A stretch of DNA of 64,000 nt from Tubulanus polymorphus (Eukaryota > Nemertea > Palaeonemertea > Tubulaniformes > Tubulanidae), in NCBI RefSeq assembly GCF_964204645.1, contig NC_134030.1:1653855-1717854 (forward strand), given 5' to 3'. The notes beneath the pieces are model-generated. The model was not told the origin of the DNA and made no database searches. It saw only the letters and a list, made by a program, of their open reading frames with translations. Positions within the stretch are counted from its first letter, which is position 1, and each line of letters starts with the position of its first letter. The translations under genes and the position numbers were made by a program. Shown here in pieces: positions 41,641 through 51,959 of the stretch.

Positions 41641-41879
41641 ATTACATTAAGTAATTTTTGAGATCGACTTATTACCACCAGTATTGAGTTTTTTCTAAAT
41701 CACAGTCTACTTATTTTATATTCATCCACGATTTCATAGCTCTTTAACTATTCAACCCTTTCCCTGATGGGCCCTGGCCCCAATTGCTGAACCCAGTTCT
41801 CCAAGTCTAACGTCTGGGTTTAATGGTTTATCAGAGAATTAATGGATTAATTGGAAATAATCTAACAATCAATAAAGTT

Positions 41880-42900
41880 TAAAATTAATTATTTGACATA
41901 TCGTAATTGATTTTGTTCGCCACAACGCCTTTCTCATCAGGATTATAGCATTTTACTTTCTATGGGTTTTTAAAGGTAAGTTTTCAAAGGAAAGACAGAA
42001 TGTCCGAATATACGTCCGGATCCGCCTTTATATGCCTCATTCCGATTCTGCTCATTTGCATATATTTTCAGCAAGTGGAAATTCCCCGAATTCCAAGATG
42101 GCGGCGACCATGATATATTAAATAACAACTATTTTGGGCCAAATCAACGCTTTCTCAAGCTCAATATGAGATTTCCCGAGCGCAAATGTAACTTAAAAAG
42201 AAAATTATCCTGTTGGTTAGTTATATTTTTGATAATTGAATTTATTTGCAAAGTTAAAGTGAAGTTCCAATGACAGATAGAAACGTTGAAAGACTGGGGT
42301 AGATTGAAACATGCCCTAGCCACTGGCCACTATGAACAGTCCTAAACGTTTTGATCCAACTGCACCAGTTGAGGTCACTAACTGTGTGGCCCTTATTTAA
42401 CAATAGTGTGTCATATAAACACAAGGGCCCCCAAACTGCAGTTGCTCTGTTGGTTTTAAATCTGTATATAGTCATAGTCATTTTTGATCTTATCATCTGT
42501 TCTCCACCTTTTTGAGTGTGAGAGTTTTATGAACTGTTGTGAAGATTGAGGAAGTCGATAGAAAGAGATGAAAATTGTTAAAGTTGTTATCATGAAAATG
42601 ACTGAGCTTACTATGTACAGTATATACGACCCAGAGGGACATGGCTTATTATGAGAAACATTGAGGTTTTCATGAAAGTTCATGAATTTTGCATGAAAGT
42701 ACAATGTTGGAAAATATATCCCCTATGTCACACTCCCTGATTCTTTTTCATTGCCCTCATTTCTCTGAAAGGCCCTTCAACTGAATCAGTCTCCAGTCGA
42801 AAAGGTTCCTCTTATAAGTTCAATTGTCTATAACTGATGATGTGATGTGAAGAGTCTACAATTGAACAAATACCGCATTGAAATCAAATCTTCTCTATTT
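41880..42900. other. No gene seen
   Basis: Mixed AT-rich sequence after the end of the duplicated block. No long open frame, array or recognisable element. Confidence 0.4.
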
Positions 42901-42901
42901 C

Positions 42902-43085
42902 AGGCATTACTTCTGGCATAAAACACTATTCAAGCAATGTAGGAGCATTTATAGGCGCAGCAGGAAGGAGGAGTTCAGGAGCAGCATCATATAGGAGTTG
43001 CACAGGAGCAGCATCATAGGAGTAGTGCAGGAGCAGTGAGAGCTTCATAGGAGCAGCAAGACCAGCATCATAGATAGGAACAGTA
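42902..43085. repeat. Degenerate GGAGCAGCATCATA repeat
   Basis: About ten irregular 14-27 bp units of 'aggagcagcatcata' follow a good acceptor ('tctctatttcag' ending 42903). The same 'ggagcagc' word builds the 25-bp array at 61060-61315. Confidence 0.65.
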
Positions 43086-43164
43086 GCTGAAGAAATGAAA
43101 CAAGATAAGTAGCATTTGAAATATAGAAAATAGAAAAGCTGTAGAATGTTTTCTATTGTAAAAA

Positions 43165-43735
43165 TATTTTCAAATTCAGTCTGATTTGTGCCAGATTGTA
43201 ACTGTAGAAGTTTCACTCATTGTTTCAGTCTAATTGAGATGTGGCTGGTGTACATGTAACATTGACTGTGTAACACTGCAGTCATTTCTTCAATTATTCC
43301 TCCTCAGTTGGAAGAATGTTTGTTCCCTCATCTTCATTAGCGATAAGAATCAATCCCATCCGTCTACCAACAACATCGTCAAATTTCCACTTATCTAATC
43401 CTAGAGGGAATGAGTAGTATGAGGTTTGGGTATGGAGTGGGGCAGGGTATGGTGTAGTTGACAGTTAGGGTAGGATAGGGTAATGTGATGAGGTAAGGTC
43501 GGTCGGATGATGCAGGGTTATTTGATGTGGTTGGATTGGATGATGAGTTTGATATGGAACTGGTCGAGGTGGGTGTATGTGGTAGTGTACGGTGTGTATG
43601 TTCGGAGGGTGTATGATAACTGATTGAAAGGTTGCTGTTAGAGGTCAGTGCAGTAGTGATGCTGGTATAGTTTGTGTAAGGTAGGCGTCGGTGTACCGGG
43701 TTAAGTATAGGGTAAGGCATGGTCAGAGTAATGTT
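43165..43735. repeat. Inverted duplication, left arm
   Basis: Matches the reverse complement of 45830-46385. Shared words include 'gaagtttcactcattgtttc', 'gaagaatgtttgtt', 'caatcccatccgtcta' and 'ggtcgaggtgggtgtatgtg'. The outer part (43390-43735) is G/T-rich and lacks C-rich words. Arms differ by substitutions and small indels, so the duplication is not recent. The long minus ORF in this arm is only low-complexity sequence. Confidence 0.85.
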
Positions 43736-43739
43736 ACCG

Positions 43740-44580
43740 TAGAGGAAAAGTTATGTGGGGAAGGGTGTTTTTGTTTTCAGCCCACTTGAGACTTAAGTCT
43801 CAGCGGGCCGTTGCATTTTCTTTTCATCCGTTGTCGTATCCGCAGACGGAATACAGTTATTTTTGGAGGTTTTTAAGTTTTCCAACGCCACTGCACATGT
43901 TCTCCAGGGGGTGTTGAGTGTAGAATTTTCAGATTGTCAGGAATTTCACCAAGTGTGCATTGGTGTCCCTGGACTCCCCAATTTTGAAATTAGGGTGAAT
44001 TCTGTAGAATTCTAATGATTGGTTAAATGGGCATCACTCTTTATTGGAATTCTGTGCTTAAAATATTGAATACGAAAGTAAGAACAGACGTCGAAGCTGT
44101 CACTGTGGACAGTGAATCTATTTCTGATTTGTCTGGATGTGACGGCGCAGGTGGTGGCCATAACTTCGAGGTCACCTCTTAATCATTACATGTCCTTAGA
44201 TGGATAGGACACAAGGGTAAATGAAAACATTCTTTAGGTTACTGCCAGGTTTTAGGGTATCGTACCAAGCCTTACCTTCCCGACCTTCTTCCCGCGCTAG
44301 CTATTCCAAAATCTCTATATGAGATACATCGAGAACGATGCTATTGAAGATTGAATTCATCGATTCATTTTGGAATTGAAACTTGTTTCATGGAACAAAT
44401 GGTGCTGCAAATAAACAATATCATCAAACAATGATTCTGATTGACTATAGTGAACTGCTGCCCTACTACTGGCTTTAAAAGCAATTATTGAGATAGATTC
44501 CAGTCCAGTTCAATTACTATATTTCCCATATAGACACTTACTGCCGGTTGGTACTGGTACATAGCCAGGAGAGACAGCCA
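43740..44580. other. Spacer of the inverted duplication, no gene seen
   Basis: Mixed sequence. Local imperfect palindrome 'ccgttgtcgtatccgcagac'. No frame of note. Confidence 0.35.
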
Positions 44581-44599
44581 TAAGAAAAAGAAAGAATAT

Positions 44600-44885
44600 G
44601 AAGAACATGAAGAGTGGGGGGTTTAGTCCACTGTCTGCCTAGCGGGTAGGCAGTGGTCTATTCCTACCTCGACTCAAAAAAAGAAAAAAGATATGAAGAG
44701 TGGGGTCCGAGAGCAATTCGAAGGTTAAGTCCCCTGTCCGCCTAGCGGGTAGGTAGTGGTCTATACCTACCTCGACTCAAAAAAAAAAAGGTGAGCTTAA
44801 AGCCACCAAGCACAAAAGTGGGGTCCGAAGGGTAGTCCTCTGCTGGCTTAGAGGGCAGGCATTGGTCTATTCTTACCTCACGTGC
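44600..44885. repeat. ~90-bp repeat with hairpin, 3 units
   Basis: Each unit has 'agtggggtccga' or 'agtggggggttt', then a hairpin CCACTGTCTGCC-TAGCGGG-TAGGCAGTGG, then 'tctattcctacctcgactc' and an A-rich tail. The third unit is diverged but keeps the stem. Unit plus A-rich tail suggests a small retroposed sequence duplicated in tandem, which is not proven. Confidence 0.65.
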
Positions 44886-44889
44886 TTAA

Positions 44890-45825
44890 AAATCTTCACA
44901 AAAATGGCTATTAAGAGAGAGAGTGAGAGAGAGGAGGTGCTAAGTTTCCTGTACTTGACTGGGTGTAAAGTGATCAATAATGGAAATCATTTACGGTAAA
45001 CCTTGAGTTTACTAACAATGTATTTTGGGTTCAGAGTCTATTTCTCAACAGTTTGCTGTTAACAAGCTGGTAGTAGGGTAAAAACTACCGGTATTCAGAG
45101 ATTTGTGAATCAGAAGTTTTGCCGTCATTTGCTTCATGAATCATTCACTTTTTAAAATGAATGATGTGACACACATGTAAAATACTGTTACTGATTTGTC
45201 ATTGTTTTGATGGTGTCTTAATGTTCAATATCTTGCAGGTATCATCTCCTTGCATTTCACATAGAATTGAGGAGTAGTTTGAGTGGATGGGAGGCATGGA
45301 GAGATTTGGCTCAAGATATCTCACTCGTTCGTTTAGGTTTAGTTTGAGATCATCTAATCAGCTTAAGTGTATACATCCTCGACTACTTTTCAACTAGTAG
45401 TTCATCGTAGGTTTTAGACGTCACATCCATAGCTCCTTCCTATACTCGTGAATTTACAATTCATTCCTATCCGATGATGCCATTTATGATGGAATGTGTT
45501 AAAGTAGATGTCTATGTGTTTTCATCTTTTGGTAAATCGTGAAAAAATCTGGCTAATTTGAATCGAAAGCCATTGATTATTATCTTGCGCGGTAATGATG
45601 GAAAAATTCAAAATTCGAATAGCTGTGTGGAATAAGAGAATGTCTTGAAAGGATTTGAGACATTGAGATGTGTAAAGGGAGACTGATTACACCTGTACTG
45701 TCCTAGCCCCTCCCCAGGCAGTCACCACCTCGCCCCAACCAATTCTACCAAATCACCCTCACCTCAACAACATCAAAATCCCTTTCACTTTTCCTCTACC
45801 ATTATTTTTACCATGCCGGCTACCT
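44890..45825. other. No gene seen
   Basis: (GA)n tract at about 44912-44940 and AT-rich sequence. One possible splice acceptor ('tatcttgcag', 45238). Confidence 0.35.
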
Positions 45826-45829
45826 TATC

Positions 45830-46385
45830 CCTAACCCTGCAAACCACACTCTACTCTACACAAACCATATTAACATCACAACTGTACCGTCCTCCAGCAC
45901 CAACCTTTCTTCATTGTCAGACACCTCTCTAACTATACATCGTACACTACCACATACACCCACCTCGACCGGTTCTATAACAAGCTGATCATCTAATCCA
46001 GCCATATCAAACAACCCTGCATCATCCAACCTGACCTTACCTTACCACAATACCCTATCCTCCCCTAACATGTCAATCACACCATGCCCTGCCCCATTCC
46101 ATACCCAAGCGCCATAACACTCATTCCCTCTATGATTGAATAAGATAGAAATGTTACAATGTTGTAGTTAGACGGATGGGATTGATTTTCTTTGCTAATG
46201 AAGATGAGAGAACAAACATTCTTCTAACTGAGGAGGAATAAGTGAACAAACTACAGCGGTGTTACACATTCAATGTTACATGTACATCAGTCACATCTCA
46301 ATTAGACTGAAACAATGAGTGAAACTTCTACAGTTACAATCTGACACAAATCAGACTGTGTCAGAAAACATTTTTTCATTTAGCC
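45830..46385. repeat. Inverted duplication, right arm
   Basis: C/A-rich complement of 43165-43735, separated by about 2.1 kb. It keeps 'cacatacacccacctcgacc', 'atcccatccgtctaactac' in inverse form and the 'tcaattagactgaaacaatg' end. It could form a very long stem if transcribed across. Confidence 0.85.
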
Positions 46386-46485
46386 CCACGTGCTGAGTGG
46401 ATGATAGACATCATGAGACTCATCAAATTTTTAGAAATTAGTTTAATTGAAAAATTAATTTAAGCAATGTCTGTTTTTGCATTTC

Positions 46486-46533
46486 AGAGGTTGATGTTAC
46501 CTGAACATGCAGTTCTGAGCTGACTCCAGATCA
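46486..46533 (+). other. Possible small noncoding exon
   Basis: 'tttttgcatttcag' precedes and GTGAGC follows a 48-nt segment ending 'gactccagatcag'. It lies just upstream of the 53-bp array and the exon-like series, so it may belong to the same transcript. Inferred from splice signals only. Confidence 0.3.
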
Positions 46534-46621
46534 GGTGAGCATATTTGCAGTGAAATTGGATAAAATCATGACATTTTCCAAGAGCTCTTATTAGTGGAAT
46601 TTTATCTCTATAGCCCTTGAT

Positions 46622-47147
46622 CCAAGTGCTGCCCAGTGAGACACTGTCTGGTGAACTCAACATCCAAGTGCTACAGAATCTACCCCCAGTGAGACACTGT
46701 CTGGTGAACTCAACATCCAAGTGCTGCAGAATCTACCTCCAGTGAGACACTGTCTGGTGAACTCAACATCCAAGTGCTACAGAATCTACCCCCAGTGAGA
46801 CACTGTCTGGTGAACTCAACATCCAAGTGCTGCAGAATCTACCCCCAGTGAGACACTGTCTGGTGAACTCAACATCCAAGTGCTGCAGAATCTACCCCCA
46901 GTGAGACACTGTCTGGTGAACTCAACATCCAAGTGCTACAGAATCGACCCCCAGTGAGACACTGTGTGGTGAACTCAACATCCAAGTGCTACAGAATCTA
47001 CCCCCAGTGAGACACTGTGTGGTGAACTCAACATCCAAGTGCTACAGAATCTACCCCCAGTGAGACACTGTCTGGTGAACTCAACATCCAAGTGCTGCAG
47101 AATCTACCTCCAGTGACACACTGTCTGGTGAACTCAACATCCAAGGA
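46622..47147. repeat. 53-bp tandem repeat, ~10 units
   Basis: Units are 'cccagtgagacactgtctgg' then 'tgaactcaacatccaagtgc' then 'tgcagaatctac'. Variants ctaca/ctgca and tctgg/tgtgg alternate. The final unit runs directly into 'aaggagatgatctgttaatt', the start of the exon-like series. Confidence 0.95.
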
Positions 47148-48880
47148 GATGATCTGTTAATTACACTCATGGTTGTGCTGGCTACTGATATGGGAGGTAT
47201 GTATCGTATCTGGAGCCAATTTCACTTTGATTCCAACAACTAATTTCTTATGATTCTCCATTTCATTTTCCATTAGAAGGAACTGTGTTATTATGATTTG
47301 TCTGAGTGTCCGTTAATGTTAGTTGAACTGTAACTCAGAGAAGTGAACCGTGGATGTGACAACTCCACACAGATGTCATGTATGTATCTGGACAATTTTC
47401 ATTATCAATGTCTTTCTGTTTTAGTTTTCCGCAGAAGAATCTGATAAATATAATGTTATGGACTTTGTGTTTTTCTTTTGAGTGTCTATCATCATTAGCT
47501 TATTTCATCATTAACAATTTTATTAATTTTTTCCTTCAGTTTAAAGAATCTGTGTAAGGAGATGATCTGTTAATTACACTCATGGTTGTGCTAGCTACTG
47601 ATGAGTGGTATGTATCGTATATGGAGCCAATTTCTATTTGATTTCAACAACGAATTTCTTATGATTTTATTCAGTTTGTTTTCCTTCAGAAGAAACTTTG
47701 TTATTATCAATTGACTGAGCCTCCATCATTATTAGTTAAACTGTAACTGAGAGACATGAACCACGAATATCCTAACTCTTTAGTCAATGTGTATGTATCA
47801 GGACAACTTTCTGATTATCGATATCTTACCGTATGATTTTCCTGCAGAAGAATCTGATGAATATAATGTTATGGACTGAATGTGTTTTTCATTTTAGTGT
47901 CCATCATCATTAGTTTAACTATAACTGAAGAGACCTGAACCAGGGATGTTATAATTCCAATGTTGATATGTATGTATCACGACAACTTTCGTTATCAATG
48001 ATTTTCATTTTTCGAAATCTATGAAATACGGTAGATGCGTGATTGAATCTATATTGTTCTCATTTCAGAGTCTGCTACATACATGTGATACGTGCACAGA
48101 GAGACAAATTCTATTAATTTTAAACACTTATCCCTTAGTTATCAATGATTTTCCATATTGTTTTAATCTGTTAGGAGAACTGAACTCTGGTCCTGAACAT
48201 GTTTCAACTCTTCTATCAATAAGTGGTTTGTATGGAAACAGAATTTCCTGCAATAGAATCTGATGAATAGATGTCATGATATTATGTTATTCTCATTTCA
48301 GTGTCCATCATTATAAGTTGAACTGTACAGAAACCAATAGCTGAATTGAACTGATCTCCGCAGTCAATGGTTGGAGATGGCTACAGATACGAGTGGTATG
48401 TGTGTATGGACACAAATTCATTTTCAACAACTGATTTTGTATTTTATATTCTGTAGAGGAATCTTTGAGAGATAGATGTTATAGAATCTGTTATTTTCAG
48501 TGTTGATCAATGTTAGTTGAACTGTAATGAGTAGAACCAGTAGTTACTCCACAGTCAATGGTTTAGTCAGTTACAGACATACATACAAATAGTCAGCAAT
48601 AATTCCCTCAAGTGCTGTTCTGTTAAGACAATTTGTTGTAAGTAAACCCACAATGTACGTGATGTGGTTTGTGTGTATGGAGACAATTTCATTATTTTCA
48701 TTAATTATTTGTTAGGCAATGACAAATTGTCCATGGGATGACCGATTACCAGTAGATGACCAGGGAACAGTCTACATGTATGTATCGAGACAATTTTCTG
48801 TTGTTTTGAGGAATCTATAAGAGATAAATGTTATAGAATCTGTTATTCTTATTTCAGTGTCCGTCATCATGAGTTGAAAC
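47145..48880 (+). repeat. Degenerate series of ~180-270 bp exon-like modules, ~9 units
   Basis: Modules recur with a donor-like GTATGTATC(G/A/T) or GTATGTGTGTATGG (near 47197, 47380, 47608, 47791, 47970, 48395, 48778). They have acceptor-like TTYCTTCAG/TTCCTGCAG before 'aagaatctgatgaat', and TTTTCAG or TTTCAG before 'tgtccatcatcattagttga'. 'aaggagatgatctgttaatt' occurs twice, 409 bp apart (47147, 47556). Frames are closed, so a noncoding multi-exon transcript is the simplest reading. Splicing is inferred. Confidence 0.6.
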
Positions 48881-49035
48881 AAATATCTGATTTGAAGTGA
48901 ACTCTGCAGTCATTCAACCCTTACACATATATAAGTTACGTATTAGTGATATTTACCACTGACAGACAATTAAAACAACTTGTATAATAATGATTCACTG
49001 TTTGTGAATGAACTTGTGAACAGTCGCTACTCCTT

Positions 49036-49205
49036 AATGCTATCAGTTACAGCCACCTTTTGATAGAATCTCTGTCTAAACCTCTTGCATGATCATCTAT
49101 ATCTCAATTATAATATAATAAATACTAATCCTTCATTTTAACTCTCTTCTATTCTAATACATTGTATGAGTCAAAAGATGGTTGTCATTGATAGAATTAG
49201 GGACG
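49036..49205. mobile_element. MITE family member with GCCACCTTTTGAT ends
   Basis: Left 'cagttacagccaccttttga' and right 'tcaaaagatggttgtcattg' are inverted. A sister copy is at 50637-50740. The interior contains 'actaatcctt'. Non-coding. Confidence 0.55.
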
Positions 49206-49209
49206 CTAT

Positions 49210-49885
49210 ACAGCTGGCTAATTGTCATAATCTAAACCCTTTTTGTGTTCACTGCATACTCTGTGACCCTCCACTTCAATGCATTTTAATTGATTCAATT
49301 TCACCAACTTTTTATATTTTTTTTTCATGTCAGCGTCAATCATTTTTACCTGCCGCAGGTAGAAATGAATCCACTGCTTGAGTGGCTATAAAAGTCGTTG
49401 GTGAAGACAAGTACACTCAATTGGAGACAATAATTTCTTTTAGATCTGACAGTGGTAGGAATTGTAACATTTTAATATATAAGGGGCACATCTAGAAAAT
49501 TGGAAGACACGTTTTAATTGATATCTGTTATTTTACGTGTTTCAGCTTCAAAATTATCCGAGTTCTACCAAATGAGATTATTCACCCATGAAGACTCGAC
49601 TGATTCATACCCTCATAAGGTAGTTGTACTTTCATTTTTATTAAACATTTCAATAATTAAAATTGGCGATATTAAGAAGAAAAAAGAAATTCATAAATTG
49701 CATTATTTAAAGTACTTAAAACCTATTCATAAATAACAATGCGGTACCGCTGCATAACAGATGGCACCACTATACGGTCGTTGCTACTACTAGACTGGTT
49801 ACCTGTATAATAAGTACAATACAATGAATTTTATTCGCACGGTGACGTATGTATTGGCATTGAAGCGCTCACTTATAATTCTATT
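49210..49885. other. No supported gene
   Basis: Open frames at 49166-49381 and 49518-49736 are AT-rich and not convincing. A possible acceptor 'ttttacgtgtttcag' ends at 49546, and the following frame reads SKLSEFYQMRLFTHED. 'agactggttacctgtataat' near 49792 belongs to the dispersed GGTAACCAGTC family. Confidence 0.35.
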
Positions 49886-50161
49886 GTTTTGAATGTGGAT
49901 ACTATGTAGACCCAGAAAACAACGAAGGCTACATTACGATTGCACCTTACACACAGGGCCACCTTCGGTTATCGGAGTCAGTCGACTTATAATAGTCCCG
50001 AGTAACTCATGTCAAATGTCGGAACTATATTCCGGAAATAGTTCGAAAATCAAGCGCATTCGGTTATTAGTTCCAACCACTGGTCGACTAGCTACCTATT
50101 ACCGAATTTGGCCCAGCCTGTCTAACTCTGGATTCGCAACTGGCAACCGAGTTAAGTGCTT

Positions 50162-50300
50162 CTCGCTAGCCAGGTTGCCGCTAAGCGGCCACCAGTCTAT
50201 AATATTAACCCAATCACACGTCTGTCACTCACTGATTCGCTACGCATCTGATTGGCTAGATATATAGACTGGTGGCCGCTTGACCATTGAGGCAAGCGAG
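50162..50300. mobile_element. MITE-like palindrome with GCGGCCACCAGTCTATA arms (139 bp)
   Basis: Arms 'ctcgctagccaggttgccgc' plus 'taagcggccaccagtctata' and the inverse 'tatagactggtggccgcttg' plus 'accattgaggcaagcgag' pair over about 40 bp. The ends share CTCGC(T)TGCC with the dispersed family noted at 13120. Non-coding. Confidence 0.7.
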
Positions 50301-50636
50301 GATGGTTGCGTGACTTATCGAAATGTTCGCTTGCCACAGGAATACCGTCCAATGTAATAAGTGTTTATGTATTATTAATTGTAGGAATGCCTGGTGATGT
50401 AGATCAAGTTCACAGAAACTGAAAACAGAAAGAAACCTTGCGGAATCTATTGTGTATAAATAAATATATTTATTATCGTGTTGTGTTGTTTATTCTGAGT
50501 GCGATCTGTGGTGATTCAACCACTTGGTCCTCTCAAGTTTTTTCCCCATCCAAATTTTTGAATCCGTTTGCGCCGTTTTGACTGAAGTGATCTTTAAATT
50601 TGTATTAGTTCTAAGACTTAGACAGGTCTTAAATTC

Positions 50637-50740
50637 TTTCAGTTGCGGCCACCTCTCGACAAAAATCTATTGTACTAATCCTTAATAACTTTTAATAACT
50701 TCTAATCGCATGCATCGAAAGGTGGCTGTCATAGATGGAA
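50637..50740. mobile_element. MITE family member, second copy (~100 bp)
   Basis: Left 'cagttgcggccacctctcga' and right 'tcgaaaggtggctgtcatag' are inverted. Sister of 49036-49205. Confidence 0.6.
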
Positions 50741-51147
50741 TTAGAGATATGATCGATGTCTAAGATGAATACAATTGCGTTTAATTTGAAACTGCTAAAC
50801 AGTTGCAGTAAGAGTTAAATAACGATCATCACTGTATCTATGCTTGTGATGATTGTTCCACTCTCAGTAATTACAGAGCTGCCAACTGTTACTGATTTCC
50901 AGTATTAGTTAGTATTTTATAACGAGAAATACTGATCTGATTTGTGAAGGTCTTGCCGTTGATCACTGATTAATTGAACATTCCTTTCATATTTTAATGA
51001 AACCTTACTGAAAAAAATTCAATTTGCTACTGATAGGACTTTTCAAAGGTTGGCAGCCCTGTAGTTATCTTGGTCTCGCAACTTTACCACCTCAGTACCG
51101 GCGACGCATCACTCGTAATCCTCGCCTTCCATGCCGCGCATTTAGCT

Positions 51148-51243
51148 ATCCTCGCTTGCCGGGGTTTAATTGGTTCTGCCCAATCAGATGCGTTGTTTTT
51201 CTACCAATAAGGGGCGCCAATTTAAACCCCGGCAAGCGAGGAT
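51148..51243. mobile_element. MITE-like palindrome (96 bp) with ATCCTCGCTTGCCGGGGTTT ends
   Basis: Inverted ends 'atcctcgcttgccggggttt' and 'aaaccccggcaagcgaggat', nearly perfect over 26 bp. The interior 'caatcag' and 'ctaccaataagg' is short and non-coding. Shares CTCGCTTGCC with the other dispersed elements. Confidence 0.75.
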
Positions 51244-51434
51244 TAATTTGTCAGCGTTGCCACCGTTAGCTCCAGTACTGTGCCATTGTCAGTTAGACTG
51301 GGTCTGAAATGGTGGTGGCAAGCTGCAGGTCTGGACTGCGCGACCAACATTTTCCGTTTCTACATCCGAAATCTACACGTTTTCTTGGCACGTGGTAATA
51401 AGAGTGTGGTTGGTTTTTGTTCGAACGCGCCTCT

Positions 51435-51535
51435 GGTAGTAGACTGGTTGCCAGTTTAAAATAGACTGGTTGCCGGTCTCTTCCTGTAGACCGTTTACCG
51501 GTCTCTATCTTTCATTAGAGACCGGTTGTGCCCAT
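51435..51535. repeat. Clustered AGACTGGTTGCCGGTCTC motifs
   Basis: Four spaced motifs, 'agactggttgccag', 'agactggttgccggtctc', 'agaccgtttaccggtctc' and 'agagaccggttg', in alternating strands. Same family as 14209 and 14371. Probably nested ends of a MITE. Confidence 0.5.
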
Positions 51536-51608
51536 CCTCCATTTTACATTTTCGATGCATGTCAAATAAGGTCAAACATGTAAAGTAGCAAGTTACTTCC
51601 TGGTTAAG

Positions 51609-51791
51609 ATGGCGTCTCTTCGAATCTGCTTGGCTTCGAGCGATATTAAAATTGTCCTTTATAATGGACGGAAAGACATTAATTGCTGTAAGTATCAGAT
51701 AAATCCGCTGATAATTTACCTGGTATTCGAAATACCGACTAACAAGGATCGAAATCTAATGCGAGGTGAGCTCTGCCGCGACCGTCACTGA
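51609..51791 (+). CDS. Candidate first exon or small gene, unknown product
   Basis: 'ttaagATGGCG' gives a good start context. The frame begins MASLRICLASSDIKIVLYNG followed by RKDINC, and a strong donor GTAAGTATC follows at 51689. If unspliced the frame runs 60 codons, and AATAAA lies at about 51909. The first 27 codons use a non-AT-rich composition unlike the rest, which favours a coding first exon that splices at 51688. No downstream exon or family recognised. Confidence 0.4.
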   Translation: MASLRICLASSDIKIVLYNGRKDINCCKYQINPLIIYLVFEIPTNKDRNLMRGELCRDRH

Positions 51792-51959
51792 ATACAGAAC
51801 ATTCTGAAGGAACAGAGGACATCCTTCCTATAACTACCGTTCGTGGGATGTATTTAGTGAATTGATGTTTTAATACAGTGTTGTAAAATGACTATATTTA
51901 GTTTCTGAATAAAGTTTACAATTGCTGAACTCCTTAGTGCTTTGTTAGATCAGATATTT

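Larger units (their letters stand above)
34473..41878. repeat. Segmental duplication, copy 2
   Basis: This is the second copy of the 1-8660 block, same orientation. It starts just after the terminal hairpin of the nine-exon gene and ends at the shared 'caataaagt'. Beyond this point the two copies diverge: copy 1 runs straight into an inverted first-exon relic, while copy 2 is followed by about 22 kb of other sequence before the equivalent inverted first exon at 63781-63843. Either copy 1 lost that 22 kb or copy 2 gained it. Confidence 0.95.

Noticed and set aside
43391-43720. 109-codon minus ORF rich in Thr, Ser and Pro
   Set aside because: Low-complexity G/T-rich strand of the inverted duplication. 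The other arm does not keep the frame.
47850-47925. Box C/D snoRNA
   Set aside because: TGATGA and CTGA words are present, but no terminal stem pairs and the words are common in AT-rich repeats. Kept only as something to test.
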